Of a stretch of DNA of 64,000 bases, positions 34,556 through 45,123 are shown one piece after another. The DNA lies in assembly GCA_905178155.1 (NCBI GenBank), contig CAJINV010000002.1, positions 12,223,621-12,287,620 on the forward strand. The letters run 5' to 3'. This DNA comes from Amoebophrya sp. A120. Its lineage: Eukaryota; Sar; Dinophyceae; Syndiniales; Amoebophryaceae. How positions within the stretch are numbered: position 1 is the first letter of the stretch; each line of letters opens with the position of its first letter. The notes under the pieces were generated by a model. The model had not been told where the DNA came from, searched no databases, and saw only the letters and a list, made by a program, of their open reading frames with translations. The position numbers were made by a program, and so were the translations under genes.

Positions 34556-36711
34556 TCAGCGGCGGTGACTAAACACGCCACTGTTGAACGTGTTCTCCAT
34601 CGACGCGGCGTTCGTCTGCTTCCGGATGTTGCGGTAGGCCTGTAGGGAACGGGAACTTTGTGCGTGAAAATAGGGCGGTGCTTCAACATCAATATCTACG
34701 TACGGTCCTGGTAGGAAAAAGAAGCAAGTCAAACGAGCTGGCTTCGAGTAAAAGGAGTCTTTCAAATTTGAAAAAAAATTAGATGAACTGTACCCGCAGC
34801 CCCTTGTGCCAGAAGGATTCGTCGGCGTAGGGACCGTAGACCGCATCCGTCGGGGAGCCGAACCCAGTCCAGCGGTCCAAGCGGCGGCTGCCGGGCTGCC
34901 CCGGGTCCGAGTTCATGTAGTTGCTGTATTTGGAAGCGATTTCCGGGCGGTGGGGCAGCTTGATCACACCTGAAAGAGAAGTGAAATAGCAAGAATCTAC
35001 TTCTGCAGAGTCAATCGACCAATCGAATTTGAAAAGTCAACCCTGCGGTCGAACAGAAAACCATCACTCGTCGTCGTCACGTACAAAACTAGCAACTGAA
35101 GACAAAAGCGTTAAGCGTTAATATCGTGCACCTTCTAGCGAAAGTAGAAGAAGTAAAAGCGCAAATCCAGAAGCAAGTACCGGGCAGCAGGATGTTCCCC
35201 AAGCGATCGATGGTGACCTCGATGCGCGTGTCTTCGGAGGTGCGGACTTCGCTGCCACCCGTGGAAGCGGGACGACGGTTGTACTCCTCCTCTTCGACGG
35301 GGGCATCCGTGGACGAATCCTTCGTCACGAGCTGGTCCTGCGCGCCGGACATCGGAACCTGGTTGTGGACAGGTCGAAGATTCAGAAAACGCTATATCAA
35401 GCCCAAGCTGAAGGTGGCCCAGTTTGGGTCAATACAAAGAACAGTTCTGCAAGGATCGTCTGCTCTAGTATTAATGTCATTCCCAGCTGCAGTGCGGTGT
35501 AGTTCCTCTTCCTTCTTCTTCTTGTTCTTCTATAAAAACTACGAAAACTACTTTTCATCCAGAACATACCGATCCAGACTGCTCCGACGTTCCGGTGGCG
35601 AGGCGGTACGCGACTTCGTTCAGGTGCGAGTCGTACCGCACCTTCTCAAAGGCGACCCCCGGAGTACTGGTGAAGAATTCGCTCAACGTGTCACTGCTCG
35701 CCTGGTTCCGCGTCTGCGCCTGCGGACCGTCTTCAGCTGAGAGATTAATTGCAGGTTCAGATTGCCGTTGGTTGGAGCATTACAACAGGAACATATGCAT
35801 GCAGATACAGGGCACTCACACTCTTGCATTTGCATTTGATTTCATCGATCATATAACCACCAGTACTGCAGCAATTCATTTAATTTTGATTTTGAAATGA
35901 CCGGCAACATGCAGTCGAAAGCGTATCATATTCATTTTCGCACTCGAAAGTCCATCATCGCCAGAAGATCACAAGAAATAATTAACGGAGGGGAGTGGAC
36001 CCAGTAGGATGTAGTCCAACTATCTTGATCTTCACACAAACAAAATCAAAAAGCATCACATATACTTTCCATCCCGCTCGCCCACTCAAAGCCCATAGAA
36101 AGCTCGGAAAAGTCCTGCAATTCGATTTGGTTCATTTCCAAATCGGATCCCTCCGGCCCGCCATTTGCAGAGAGGACCGCATACAGAATACCTGAGGGTA
36201 GTGATGACAATCTTTTATTGTGCCGATCCCGATGGTCAATAAAATATTCATCAGAATGCATGTGGCATATATAAATTCATTGAGTCTGACATGACGAGCA
36301 TGACTTGAGTTGACGTGGCATCGCAATGTACATGACATCAAAAAGTCCTCGCCGGTTTTCAACTAATTCACTTTCACACAAACTCAACATACAAAAAAAA
36401 TGTGAATCAGGAAAAAACTGCAAAGTCGACCACGCACGGTGACAAAAACAAAAGCAAAACTCAAAAGAACCAGACATAATCATCTCAATACCGATCAATG
36501 CCAGGGTTGCGATGATTGCGAGTGCTGCGAGTTCCATCGCACTTGTGGCTCCGGCCTGTCCGCGTTTTTGCCCAGACGAGTTGAGAGTCTTCGTCGAATT
36601 CGGGCTTCCCGCCTTGGGTTTCCCCTTTGTGGCACATTTGTGGAAGCCCGTGTTGGTTTTTGTCGCCATGGTGCTGGATGTGGACTTGGAGTCGGCTCCG
36701 ATCGGCAACAT
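34556..36711 (-). CDS. Membrane-anchored hypothetical protein, 316 aa (6 exons)
   Basis: Not recognised. Exons 36492-36711, 36066-36191, 35570-35736, 35181-35358, 34794-34969, 34556-34639; all introns are GT-AG (154-329 nt) and the total is 951 nt. Residues 1-55 are basic and Ser/Thr-rich. A membrane helix spans 59-81 (MELAALAIIATLALIGILYA), split by the first intron. After it come an acidic segment (LEMNQIELQDFSEL), then a likely globular part with the basic, aromatic motif RRLDRWTGFGSPTDAVYGPY. The start is uncertain: the frame stays open upstream of ATG 36711 (GHEFFNRITTAEIQLANTK), so another 5' exon is likely, possibly across a 34-nt GT-AG gap at about 36796-36829. A single-anchor protein with its C-terminal domain on one face of a membrane is the simplest reading. 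Confidence 0.72.
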
Positions 36712-36849
36712 GATCACGATTTTGGTATTGGCGAGTTGTATTTCTGCGGTCGTGATGCGATTGAAAAATTCGTGTCCGTCGACGCCCTCCTGTTTAGCGA
36801 GGTATGGCTGGTAAGTTTCTCACCTCTTGAACGTCGCGCAGGCAGCTGT

Positions 36850-38377
36850 ACTGGCACAGGGTGTTGCAGTGAGAAGAGAGACGAGTCAATGCTCTTATCC
36901 TCCTACGTTGGTTTTATTGCGCCGTCGAGTAAGTGTCTCGATCTCGAGGTCTACGATACGTATATACACAGTGTCAGTGTTGCAATTATTCGTTCTTGCT
37001 TCTACTTCTTCGAAGTCCGACTTTTCAGTATTGATTCGTACTTTTTTGTAGGCTAGCACGGTTACGTTTCCTCTACTAGCTTCCCCGAGGCCGCAAAGCA
37101 ACGAAAAAAGAAGTTTACTTACTTTGACTTTTTCTATGTTGTATTGAAGGGTCCTATAAAGTTAAAGAATAAGCCTTCACCACTACTTTACTGAGGGTTA
37201 CATGTATTGCTTTGGTATTACCTCCCAGATTACTTAGAAATTGAATACCAGGTGCGACTCGGTCGTGAGACGAGTGACGTCTTTCCCAGCACTACACGAC
37301 AACGACCCGAATATCATCGCTCTTCATGATAGACTTCTTGGTTCGATTGGTTGCACATATACCACGACGATTACGACATCCCGCGAAAACACGTCGATGG
37401 TGCGACTCTCCTTCTCACAATCCTGCACCACGACTAGGACTACGACGAGACGTAAGTTTCTTCTTGCCAGCGACACAGCGAATGGCCTGTCGAACAACTT
37501 TTTACGACTTTTCTGCATCTGCTCTCAGTGGTACACGAAGCGAGGAAGAGGATTCTCAAACTCAATGACGAATTGGAATTATATTGCGATCAAGTTAGTT
37601 AAATTAGAATTACTTCACCGGTGCATTCAGATTCGGAGATAAGAAATGCAAAAACAGATGACTTCAAAAAATCGATGGGTTGCCAGATAGCGTGCGAGGA
37701 GGAGTATGTAGAACAAGAAACCATCGGCACGCGATGGACCAGTAGCTTGGTTCTACGTGCAGAAAACAAGTAGGTAAGAAGCATATTTTTGATTTTGCAG
37801 CTCCAGCAGGTCCCAACTACATAAACCTTTTTCATTTTCGGGATAGCTCAACAGCAACAGGCACAAGGACACGTTGACAGAAGTTCTGCTATGCTGCTCT
37901 CAAAAATCTATCAATATCAGGAGGGGCATCTGTAGAAATTATCTTTATCGTTGTCTCTCTGTAAGTCGTTTGTTTTCCGAGATGGCACGAGAAGCCCCTT
38001 TTCTACAATAACGGTGTAAGCGAATCCGAATATTCAGAAAAAATCGCACATATCGCACCTCAAAACCGAGACAATCAGGAGAAGAAGAAGATAGTAATCT
38101 AGCTCGCAGAACATAACCTTCTTGAAGATATATCTAATGAAGAAGAACTGAGTTTAATGTACTTGGTACTACCCACCATATGCGTGAGTAGTTGTGAAGC
38201 TGTCACTGGAAGGACGCTACGGCTACAGAGTCGCTGTCGTTGTCGTCGAGCCATATTTTCCATTCATGACAGACAGTCGCGAATTATTGTTGAAAAAAAG
38301 CTCTACATCGAAGTTTTGTGAATTCTTTGACAGGCAGCGCAGTTCGTTGTGAATTACCTGCAAACTCACGACGTGCC
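36850..38377. other. Intergenic region
   Basis: No supported gene, repeat or introner. Open frames are short on both strands. Confidence 0.45.
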
Positions 38378-40753
38378 TCACAACAGCGTTGCCTCGGCCG
38401 AGACCACGGCTTCGGCCTCCGCTTCTGCCTCCTCCTGTTGCGTTAGCAGATTTTGCATGGCATTGGCCCCCTGCTGTGCGGCGGACGCGGACGATGCGTC
38501 TTCCCCGGCGGCGGACGGGCCCGTATCCTGGTCGGCGACACTGCCGAAGAAGTCCGCCAGCGACTGGTCATTCGCGGAGGCGGTAGGCGTTGCGTCCATC
38601 TCCTGGACCGCCGCCGAGGTGGAATTATCCACAGCGAGGTCATGCTTGTCCATTTCCGTTTGCAGGAAGCTGTCGTCCACGGTGACAGGTGCTGTGGATC
38701 AGTTGTGAAGAAATGCAAAGCTGCAACATACCGAAGACACTGTCCTCACTGAGGCTATTTGCGGGTGGTAAAACAAAAACTACAGCAGTGTGACCGTTCC
38801 GGTTGTCTTTGGCTTTGACTACACTTTTACATTCCATTGCCATTGGAATGTAAATGTATGGAAATCAATTGAAACACAACCCCACTGAATCGACGGATTC
38901 TTTTTTGTCCCACAAAAGAAAAAGAATAACGCGATTCCTGACAAAACTAGAATGAAAAGAAAAAGCTCAACAATCGTTACCTGCCGTGTCCGCATCCAGT
39001 GCTTCCGTCGTTCCACCAGCTATGGCGTCCGCACTGTTTGCGACCGTCGTTGTGGTGAAAATGATCGGGTCCGGGTTCTCCACCACGACGGCTCCTGCGC
39101 TGTCGGTTGCAGCGCTTGCTCCCGCCAAGACGGGGGAAACGACTTCCGCGTCAGCCCCCGCGCCCGACACGAAGTCGGCCGCGTATCCTGTGCAAAAGTA
39201 TCGTACTCGTAGTAATCCCATTCATGCATTACAAGCTTCTTTCTCAAGTTAAATCCGCATTACAAATTTTCTTTCTCATGCTGAGGAAATTTGTATTGCA
39301 ATTCATACTAGTACGATACTTTTGCAATGCATACCGCGGCACCCGCAACAACACCGGGGATGGCGGAGGAGCCCGCCACGTCGGACAGCCCGATGGAGTC
39401 CCCCAGGCCGAGGGGAAAAGGAGGATGGTCGTCCTCAGTCATGACCGGACGGTCGAGTAACCGAACGGCCTCCTCCGCGTCGTCCTCAGAAATCCCCGTC
39501 ATCGGGTCGGTCTTGACGAAGTGATCCACCATGTGGCTGCCGTCCGTCTGCTTAAACAAGTCCCAATCGTCCAAAGCGATCCAATTGCCTGAAAAGTTAT
39601 AGGTCGTGTGGGTAGGTACAACTACAAGATCGATGCCCTTCGCCGCAAAACTCAAACTTCACTTGGAAGGGAAATCAATCTCCTGTCTACTTCTGAAAAC
39701 TTTTATTTCGTGGTGTTTAATGTCCACTAGAAGAGGCACGTGCTTTAGTCGTAGCGGACATCATCACTCTCCAATCAAGTACTATAATCAACACATTTTA
39801 GTCCTACCTTTGAACCCCGGATGCTCCTTGACCCAGTTGTAGATCTCTGTTGCGCGACATTCCACGCCCCGGCACAGGCTTGGCGTGGCCCCCACGATGC
39901 GGTCCGCCAAGTGGTTCTTTGTCATGGATAGGCGCGTGAAAAGCATGTCAACCAGTTGCGGCGACTTGCGCCAATGGGACGACAAAACGATCTGCGCGTC
40001 GCTGTCGCCAACAACTTGGTCCAGCCGGGAGATCAGCTTGTCGTTCAGCATCGCGTCCTCCGTTTCGTTATTCAACACTCCATCGACGTCCTGGAAAATC
40101 AGGGGTCGTGTGGGGTCGAGAAGATGCCGGGAAACGTCCCCGCCCGACGTTCTCGTCACGGCATTGCAGTCAATCTTGCGAATCGGGGTGGAGAGCTGGA
40201 GTTGGTGCTCGTCGTCGGGTGAAGCCACGGCCGACGTCGAGGAGGAAGAGGACGTGCTGGCACCACTACCAGTTGCCGGGGGCGTCTCGTGATCTTCAGC
40301 TCGTTCGTCGTCGGCAGCACCACTGCTGGTGTACTCGCGAGCCCCCTCGACGCTGTCCTGCAACTCCAATTTCTCGCATTTCTGCAGCGTTGTGTTGTGT
40401 GCTCGCACCTGCTCCTGGAAGTATGGCGCTTTTTCGATGCTCAAAAAGGACGAAGAAGAGGAAGATGCGCCTCTGGCAGGTCCAGTGATCGCTGCTCCGG
40501 AGTTAATCACAGGTGGCTCCTGGAGTGGTCGTGATGTCGCACCGTCTAAGAAGTTGCTGCGCAGAGATACATTTCTTGTCGGGTTCTTGGAGGTCAGCAG
40601 TGTTGCTGACGTTGCCCCAAAGCTGCTGTGGTCGTCGTGCGCAGTGGAAAGCAGTGATGGCTGAAGCTGATGCGCGGCGGCTGCAGCATCGTAATGACCA
40701 GCGCCGTCGGACCCAGCCGAAAGATGGTGCAACAGCTCGGACAAGATCGGCAT
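38378..40753 (-). CDS. HAD-superfamily phosphohydrolase domain protein, 570 aa (4 exons, one introner)
   Basis: Exons 39808-40753, 39339-39588, 38981-39183, 38378-38691 total 1713 nt. Two introns are GT-AG; the middle gap is an introner. Residues 1-205 are disordered and Ser/Ala/Glu-rich. The HAD fold occupies ~215-360: motif I FQDVDGVLNN with DxD at 222/224, motif II strand IVLSSHW with Ser258/259, and the acidic motif IALDDWD (322-323). This arrangement, and HFVKTDPMTGISEDDAEEA at its end, resembles HAD domains grouped with Swiss-army-knife RNA repair proteins; that subfamily call is tentative. Enzymes of this fold hydrolyse phosphoesters through an aspartyl-phosphate. The last 200 residues are Ala/Glu/Asp-rich and disordered. 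The start is the ATG MPILSELL; a GTG-free extension upstream is possible but not coding-like. Confidence 0.82.
39184..39333. mobile_element. Introner element, 150 bp (CAAAAGTATCG family)
   Basis: Inserted in the HAD gene just after the HAD fold. Ends: TATCCTGTGCAAAAGTATCG and the complement of TATGCATTGCAAAAGTATCG. Target duplications CCGCG at 39179-39183 and 39334-39338. Removal joins GCC-GCG to GCC-GAC in frame. The interior shares CATGCTGAGGAAATTTGTA with the copy at 17344, in the same orientation. Confidence 0.85.
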
Positions 40754-40844
40754 TTTTGAAGATATGAAAAAGAAAATGAAAATGTATCGCAAATAAGTAT
40801 CTCGATGCGATCGGCGCGCCTGAGGGTGAGCTTGAACGCTACGA

Positions 40845-41011
40845 TTAACGTTGTTGTAGCCATATCCTTGTTTCGAAATACCGGTTGAATAATTTGTGAG
40901 CGTCCATTGCATCCTCGACCGAAGAATGAACTGAATCTCTCCGAAAGCTCGCGCTCGTTAAGCAACTGTCGAGCTCATCTTTATCAAAACCACGCTTCAC
41001 CAGTTTGAAGA
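40845..41011 (-). CDS. Possible terminal exon of a DEDDh-type 3'-5' exonuclease
   Basis: A minus-strand frame ending in TAA at 40845 reads DSVHSSVEDAMDAHKLF. This matches the last catalytic motif of DEDDh exonucleases (His, then Asp five residues on, within HxSVEDA), as in RNA exonuclease and PAN2-type proteins. Earlier motifs (DxE and the middle Asp) are not found nearby. An open minus-strand frame at 41293-41574 (ending DFDFLGPRP) is coding-like and could be an upstream exon, but the join is not resolved. Only about 90 nt separate this end from the start of the HAD gene. It may be a fragment or a gene whose exon structure I cannot read. Confidence 0.33.
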
Positions 41012-41755
41012 AATTTACATGAAAAATCATACCGGCGTCGCTCGTCTCGCTGCGAACTTTGGTTCTTCAATTCCTGTTGCATTTGCGTTCATTGGTTGAT
41101 GTACGCGACTCAGTTATAAACTCAGAGACTTGGACTCCTACAATTGACTTCTCTTTCGTATTTTGCTCCTGCTCCTTCCCTCGAAGATCGAAAACTAGAT
41201 ACTCGACGATCACGATTGACGATAGCAGGCACTGAGAACTTCTAAAAAAATCAGAATGCAACAGAACGAGACAAAGCAAGGCCATATGACACTTAGCAAC
41301 GCACGATAAACGATGGCCTGGGTCCAAGAAAGTCAAAGTCAGCGACGCAATCGCGGCTGCAAAGAAGTTCCTTCACTCGAGCCCCGTGTTTGTGGCAGAA
41401 GTGCCTAATCAAACTCATTAATGTTTTGTCTTTTTCGTCATGATGCCACGTTGCAATTGAAGCAGGCTGCATCTCGTCAGGTGCACACGAATATTCGAAA
41501 GAACTAGCAGCATGGAACCAACGAGCACAGCGGTCTCGGAATCGGAGACAGTAGCTTCCCTTGCACCTGCTCACACTTTCGCTTACGCAGTGACAGTGTC
41601 CAGTAGTATGCTCCTACGCTCGAAGATGGCTTTTGCTCGATGGTCTGCTATGTCCTGCTTCATAATACCTGTTGGGTTTTTTCGCCCAAAAAAATAATGA
41701 CACACGATGTCAACACATACCCACAGCCAGACCTAAGGATTTCCTTCGCTGATGT

Positions 41756-42787
41756 TTATTTTCTTCCCACAAAACATGTATGACGAAGCTCAAACTTTTT
41801 GATCCAAAAGTTGTAACATAAAGCCGTACTCTTCTGCAGCGCCTCGTCTTGTCGTGCGATAAGGCCTTTGCGACAGGTATCGAAAGCAGCAAAGGCATCC
41901 GTGCATTTGGAATCCGACGCTTCTCCGCTGACCGCTGTGTCGCGTAGGCAGCGGAGGTAGGCAGAGCCTGAGAGATATTCATAATTTGATATTTCGTTGC
42001 ATACGTCGCAAAAAAACGTCTCTGTCAACATCTTCACATCGAAGATAATTCAGCTGCTGCAAAGAAACATGACATCGAAATTGCGTTGACCGTCATTATC
42101 TATCGTAGATCATGCAGCTTATACCAGGTATTCTGCACAAATGGTCCATGTCCGTGGCGTCGCGGAACGTTTTGAGGTACATCTCGGCCTTCATGACCTT
42201 TGCGCTCTGGGACAAACCGCTCTCCAGGACCGGCTTGCCAAATACCAAGTCTCCCCATATGACGCGCTGCGTCGGCGGGAGAGCAGAATTGTTCAGTGAA
42301 AGACCTGCAAAGATACAACACGCTGCGTACCCTTCTTGTTCTCGATGCAGCTGCGACAGCGTGCAAGGTTGAATTCTTCAGCTTGACGAGTTTCAATTTT
42401 TAGAACAGATAAAAACGCGGAAAGAGATCTTCAAACTCATGAAGTGAGCATACTTCGTCATAGAAACGCCTTGAAGATGGATGTAAAAAAAAATCAAGTG
42501 ATATTTCTACCAGTGAAGTTCTTTTCATCAAGAGCCTTCTTGATTGACAGACCGCGTTCCATCTCGATTCGGCGGCTGAGAAACCAGTCCTTGAGCTCGC
42601 CTGAGAGCCCATCCAGCTCCAGTTTCGTGTACGCATCATACTGGTCTTGGTTCTTCCCCATCTTCGTGATACTGCGCTCCCGCTCTACTGCCTCTGGTGG
42701 AATCAATGGAATACGTAAATCGTGATCTTTTCCACCCTCTGTGTTGATGCACAGATGCACTATCGTCGATCGTTTACCGAAGGTCTG
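41756..42787 (-). CDS. Twin CX9C (CHCH) protein, at least three exons, 5' end unresolved
   Basis: Exons 42511 to about 42787, 42125-42304 and 41756-41967; introns of 206 and 157 nt are GT-AG and phases agree. After joining, the protein has CRIPGSAYLRC and CTDAFAAFDTC separated by 14 residues: two CX9C motifs, as in CHCH-fold proteins that are oxidised by the Mia40 route and act in mitochondrial respiratory-complex biogenesis or cristae. Upstream lies a charged helical part (ERERSITKMGKNQDQYDAY). The first Cys of each pair and the spacing fit; which CHCH family is unknown. The intron falls inside the first CX9C. The exon at 42511 has no ATG near its 5' end and follows an acceptor-like AG, so one or more upstream exons are missing from this model. 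The stop TAA is at 41756. Confidence 0.65.
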
Positions 42788-42789
42788 CA

Positions 42790-43647
42790 GCTGTTGGTCA
42801 ACCTACTTCTAAGCGCCGCAAGCAGAAAGAAAGCACTGCTCTTTCTAGTTCTAGTCTTGAAGCCGGAGCTGCTTAAAATTATTAACGGTAATCCTAACTA
42901 ATAGCATTTGCACGAAAAAAACGACAAAGACGTGCACAGATTGTTTGCGCGTATCAACATCTGCATGTAAAAGCACAAGCAGCTCTGGTCAGCACGCACA
43001 AAACCAGAAACTAGTCATCCGTCGCCATGGACCAGAAGACCGGAAGCGACACCTAACGACAACGAAGTCGGCAAAAAACCTGAGACCGAATAAATCTTGT
43101 ATATGTATAAGTTACTTCATCATAAAAATCATTGTCGGCCAGATATTCCTGAAGAACACCACGACGATTTTTGCCAACGACCAGAAACAAGATGCTTATG
43201 CAGGAGCAGGATGCACCAGCGGCCCAACTCGCGCGCATATTTTCGGAAGACCCGCGGACAGAGGCTGAGCAGAATTTGTTTCTAAACAAACTCGTTCAAC
43301 CTGCAATTTTAAAGCATCAAACCGTTTTCACTTGCCGCTTCCCCGGGAGCGACGGAACGTCTACATTTTTTGCGCTTTGAATTCATCGACTTCAGTGCGG
43401 TAGTGAGGCTAAGTTTGTCTTTATTGTAACTCATAGATTTTGATGAGAAGTAGGGTTTCTTGAAACAGAAACTGAAACATCAGTGCCGGTGCATTTCTTG
43501 GCGGTTCATTATCATTTTCATTGCGCGGCCGCGACAAGCAACTTGCATATGCTTCATTTATCAATCTTGTGCTACTTGTTCGAACTCAAGAAAGGTCTAA
43601 ACCAATAAACTAACGCCCTTCGCCGATCAACAACACCGCGGCCGCGA
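42790..43647. other. Intergenic or 5' exon-bearing region
   Basis: The missing 5' exon of the CX9C gene should be here, but I cannot place it. A plus-strand frame 43192-43380 (MLMQEQDAPAAQLARIF) looks mildly coding-like yet opposes all neighbours. Confidence 0.35.
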
Positions 43648-43998
43648 TCACGATGGTCTGGTGGACATGGAGAACGGCTTGCTGGAGGGATTCTGGTCAA
43701 TTGCGTCGCGGTTGAATTCCCGTTTCCTTTCTCGCTGCTCGCGGTCCTGCTCTTTTTTCCAGTACTCTTGCGCCATGCGGCCGACTGCGGACGTCGACTC
43801 GGACAAGGAGCCCACAACCGGCGATGCTCTCTTGGTTGCGGAAACGTAGGCGGGCTTCAAGGTCGGCCCGGGACCCAGGCCGCCGGCAGCGCCCGAAGGT
43901 GGACCGACCGGCGACAAGCGGGGCATTCCCGGTGGCACCGCAGTTGCCGCTCCGGACACCGGGATGCGGTGGGTGCTGGTGGTTGGCGTGACGACCAT
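43648..43998 (-). CDS. Small Pro/Ser-rich protein with charged C-terminal helix, 116 aa
   Basis: Not recognised. The likely start is ATG 43998 (MVVTPTTSTHRIPVSG); the frame stays open upstream but with non-coding composition. Residues 1-50 are rich in Pro, Gly, Ala, Thr. Residues 75-105 form a highly charged helix (MAQEYWKKEQDREQRERKRE). The end is Ser-rich. There is no membrane helix or known domain. Confidence 0.6.
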   Translation of the reverse strand: MVVTPTTSTHRIPVSGAATAVPPGMPRLSPVGPPSGAAGGLGPGPTLKPAYVSATKRASPVVGSLSESTSAVGRMAQEYWKKEQDREQRERKREFNRDAIDQNPSSKPFSMSTRPS

Positions 43999-45123
43999 CG
44001 TGTATTCGTGGTTGTTTTTCTTGTTGCGCTCAGAAATTTTTGTGGCTAATCCGAATGTCAATGTATGTTTTCTTGTATTCGGCGACGGAAACAAAGAGAA
44101 TGACTGAACGAATTGTGAAAAGAAAAAAATAATTTTTACTCGAGGTGTTCGAGGACGTTCTTGCCACTGTGTAGTAAGTGATTCGAACAAGTTTTCGTAT
44201 CTTGTCTTCGTGGGTGTTCACATTCAGCAAGAATCAAAAAACGCAGAAACGAAGTGGCAAAGCGACACATATTGGTTCATGCGCTTGCTGCAAGAACATA
44301 CTGCTCGGGCGAGGACGACATCAAATATATGAACGTGCTGACTTCCGCTCGTCTCATTCTCTCCCCTCTGTGGGCCGTCCTCCCTCTCGCTCGAATATTA
44401 ATCAAGTTGTTCGGAGTTCCAAATCCAACTCACTGCGGGCTCTCCCTCTCGGGGAAGAAACCTTCGCATGATTCGCTCGATGTCGATCAAAAACTGTTAG
44501 TACTGCAACTGCATTTCAACTGTATGATCTATATGATTGTGATAACAGAGACAGAGAAAAATGATGTATGAACAAGGAGAGAAGCAAAGGCATCAAACAA
44601 GGGGTGACAGAATAATTCCACCCACAGCGACCTGCCTACACTCCAGAGGGTTCTCCGTGTGTGGCAGCTAGATCAGACGTATAGTTTTGCTTGGTGCAAC
44701 CACACACACACTGACTTTATTGATGGCGTTCAACATAATAATTTCTAAATCGGAAAAAAAAATTGTTGTGTGGCTTGATTGGTCTCGCAGAAAGTCTGGA
44801 AAAAAACAAGTGCAAGTCCATGCAGTAGATGAAGGTCCACCATCATAGCATCACCAGCATGGTAGATCGTGAAAAAAAAAACTTAAACTTACTAGTATCG
44901 ATTGGTCAATCGCAAGAAATAGAAAATCATACAAACGTAATCGAGCTCGTCCCACAGCTTCTCGTCCACTGTCTTAACCTGACATGGGTCCTCCATGATC
45001 TGGTACACTCACGACGTGCGGATTACAAGCGTAGCGCCTACTTTCTCCAAAGTCCTCCTTCTTCTTAGGCAGCCCTGCTCTTAATGAGGCAACTCGTCTA
45101 CACGGCTTGATAGGTTTTTCGGA
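43999..45123. other. Intergenic region
   Basis: No supported feature in 1.1 kb. Confidence 0.45.

Noticed and set aside
43171-43380. Plus-strand 65-codon frame with helical composition
   Set aside because: It opposes every neighbour, is short and AT-rich in its second half; kept only as a remark.
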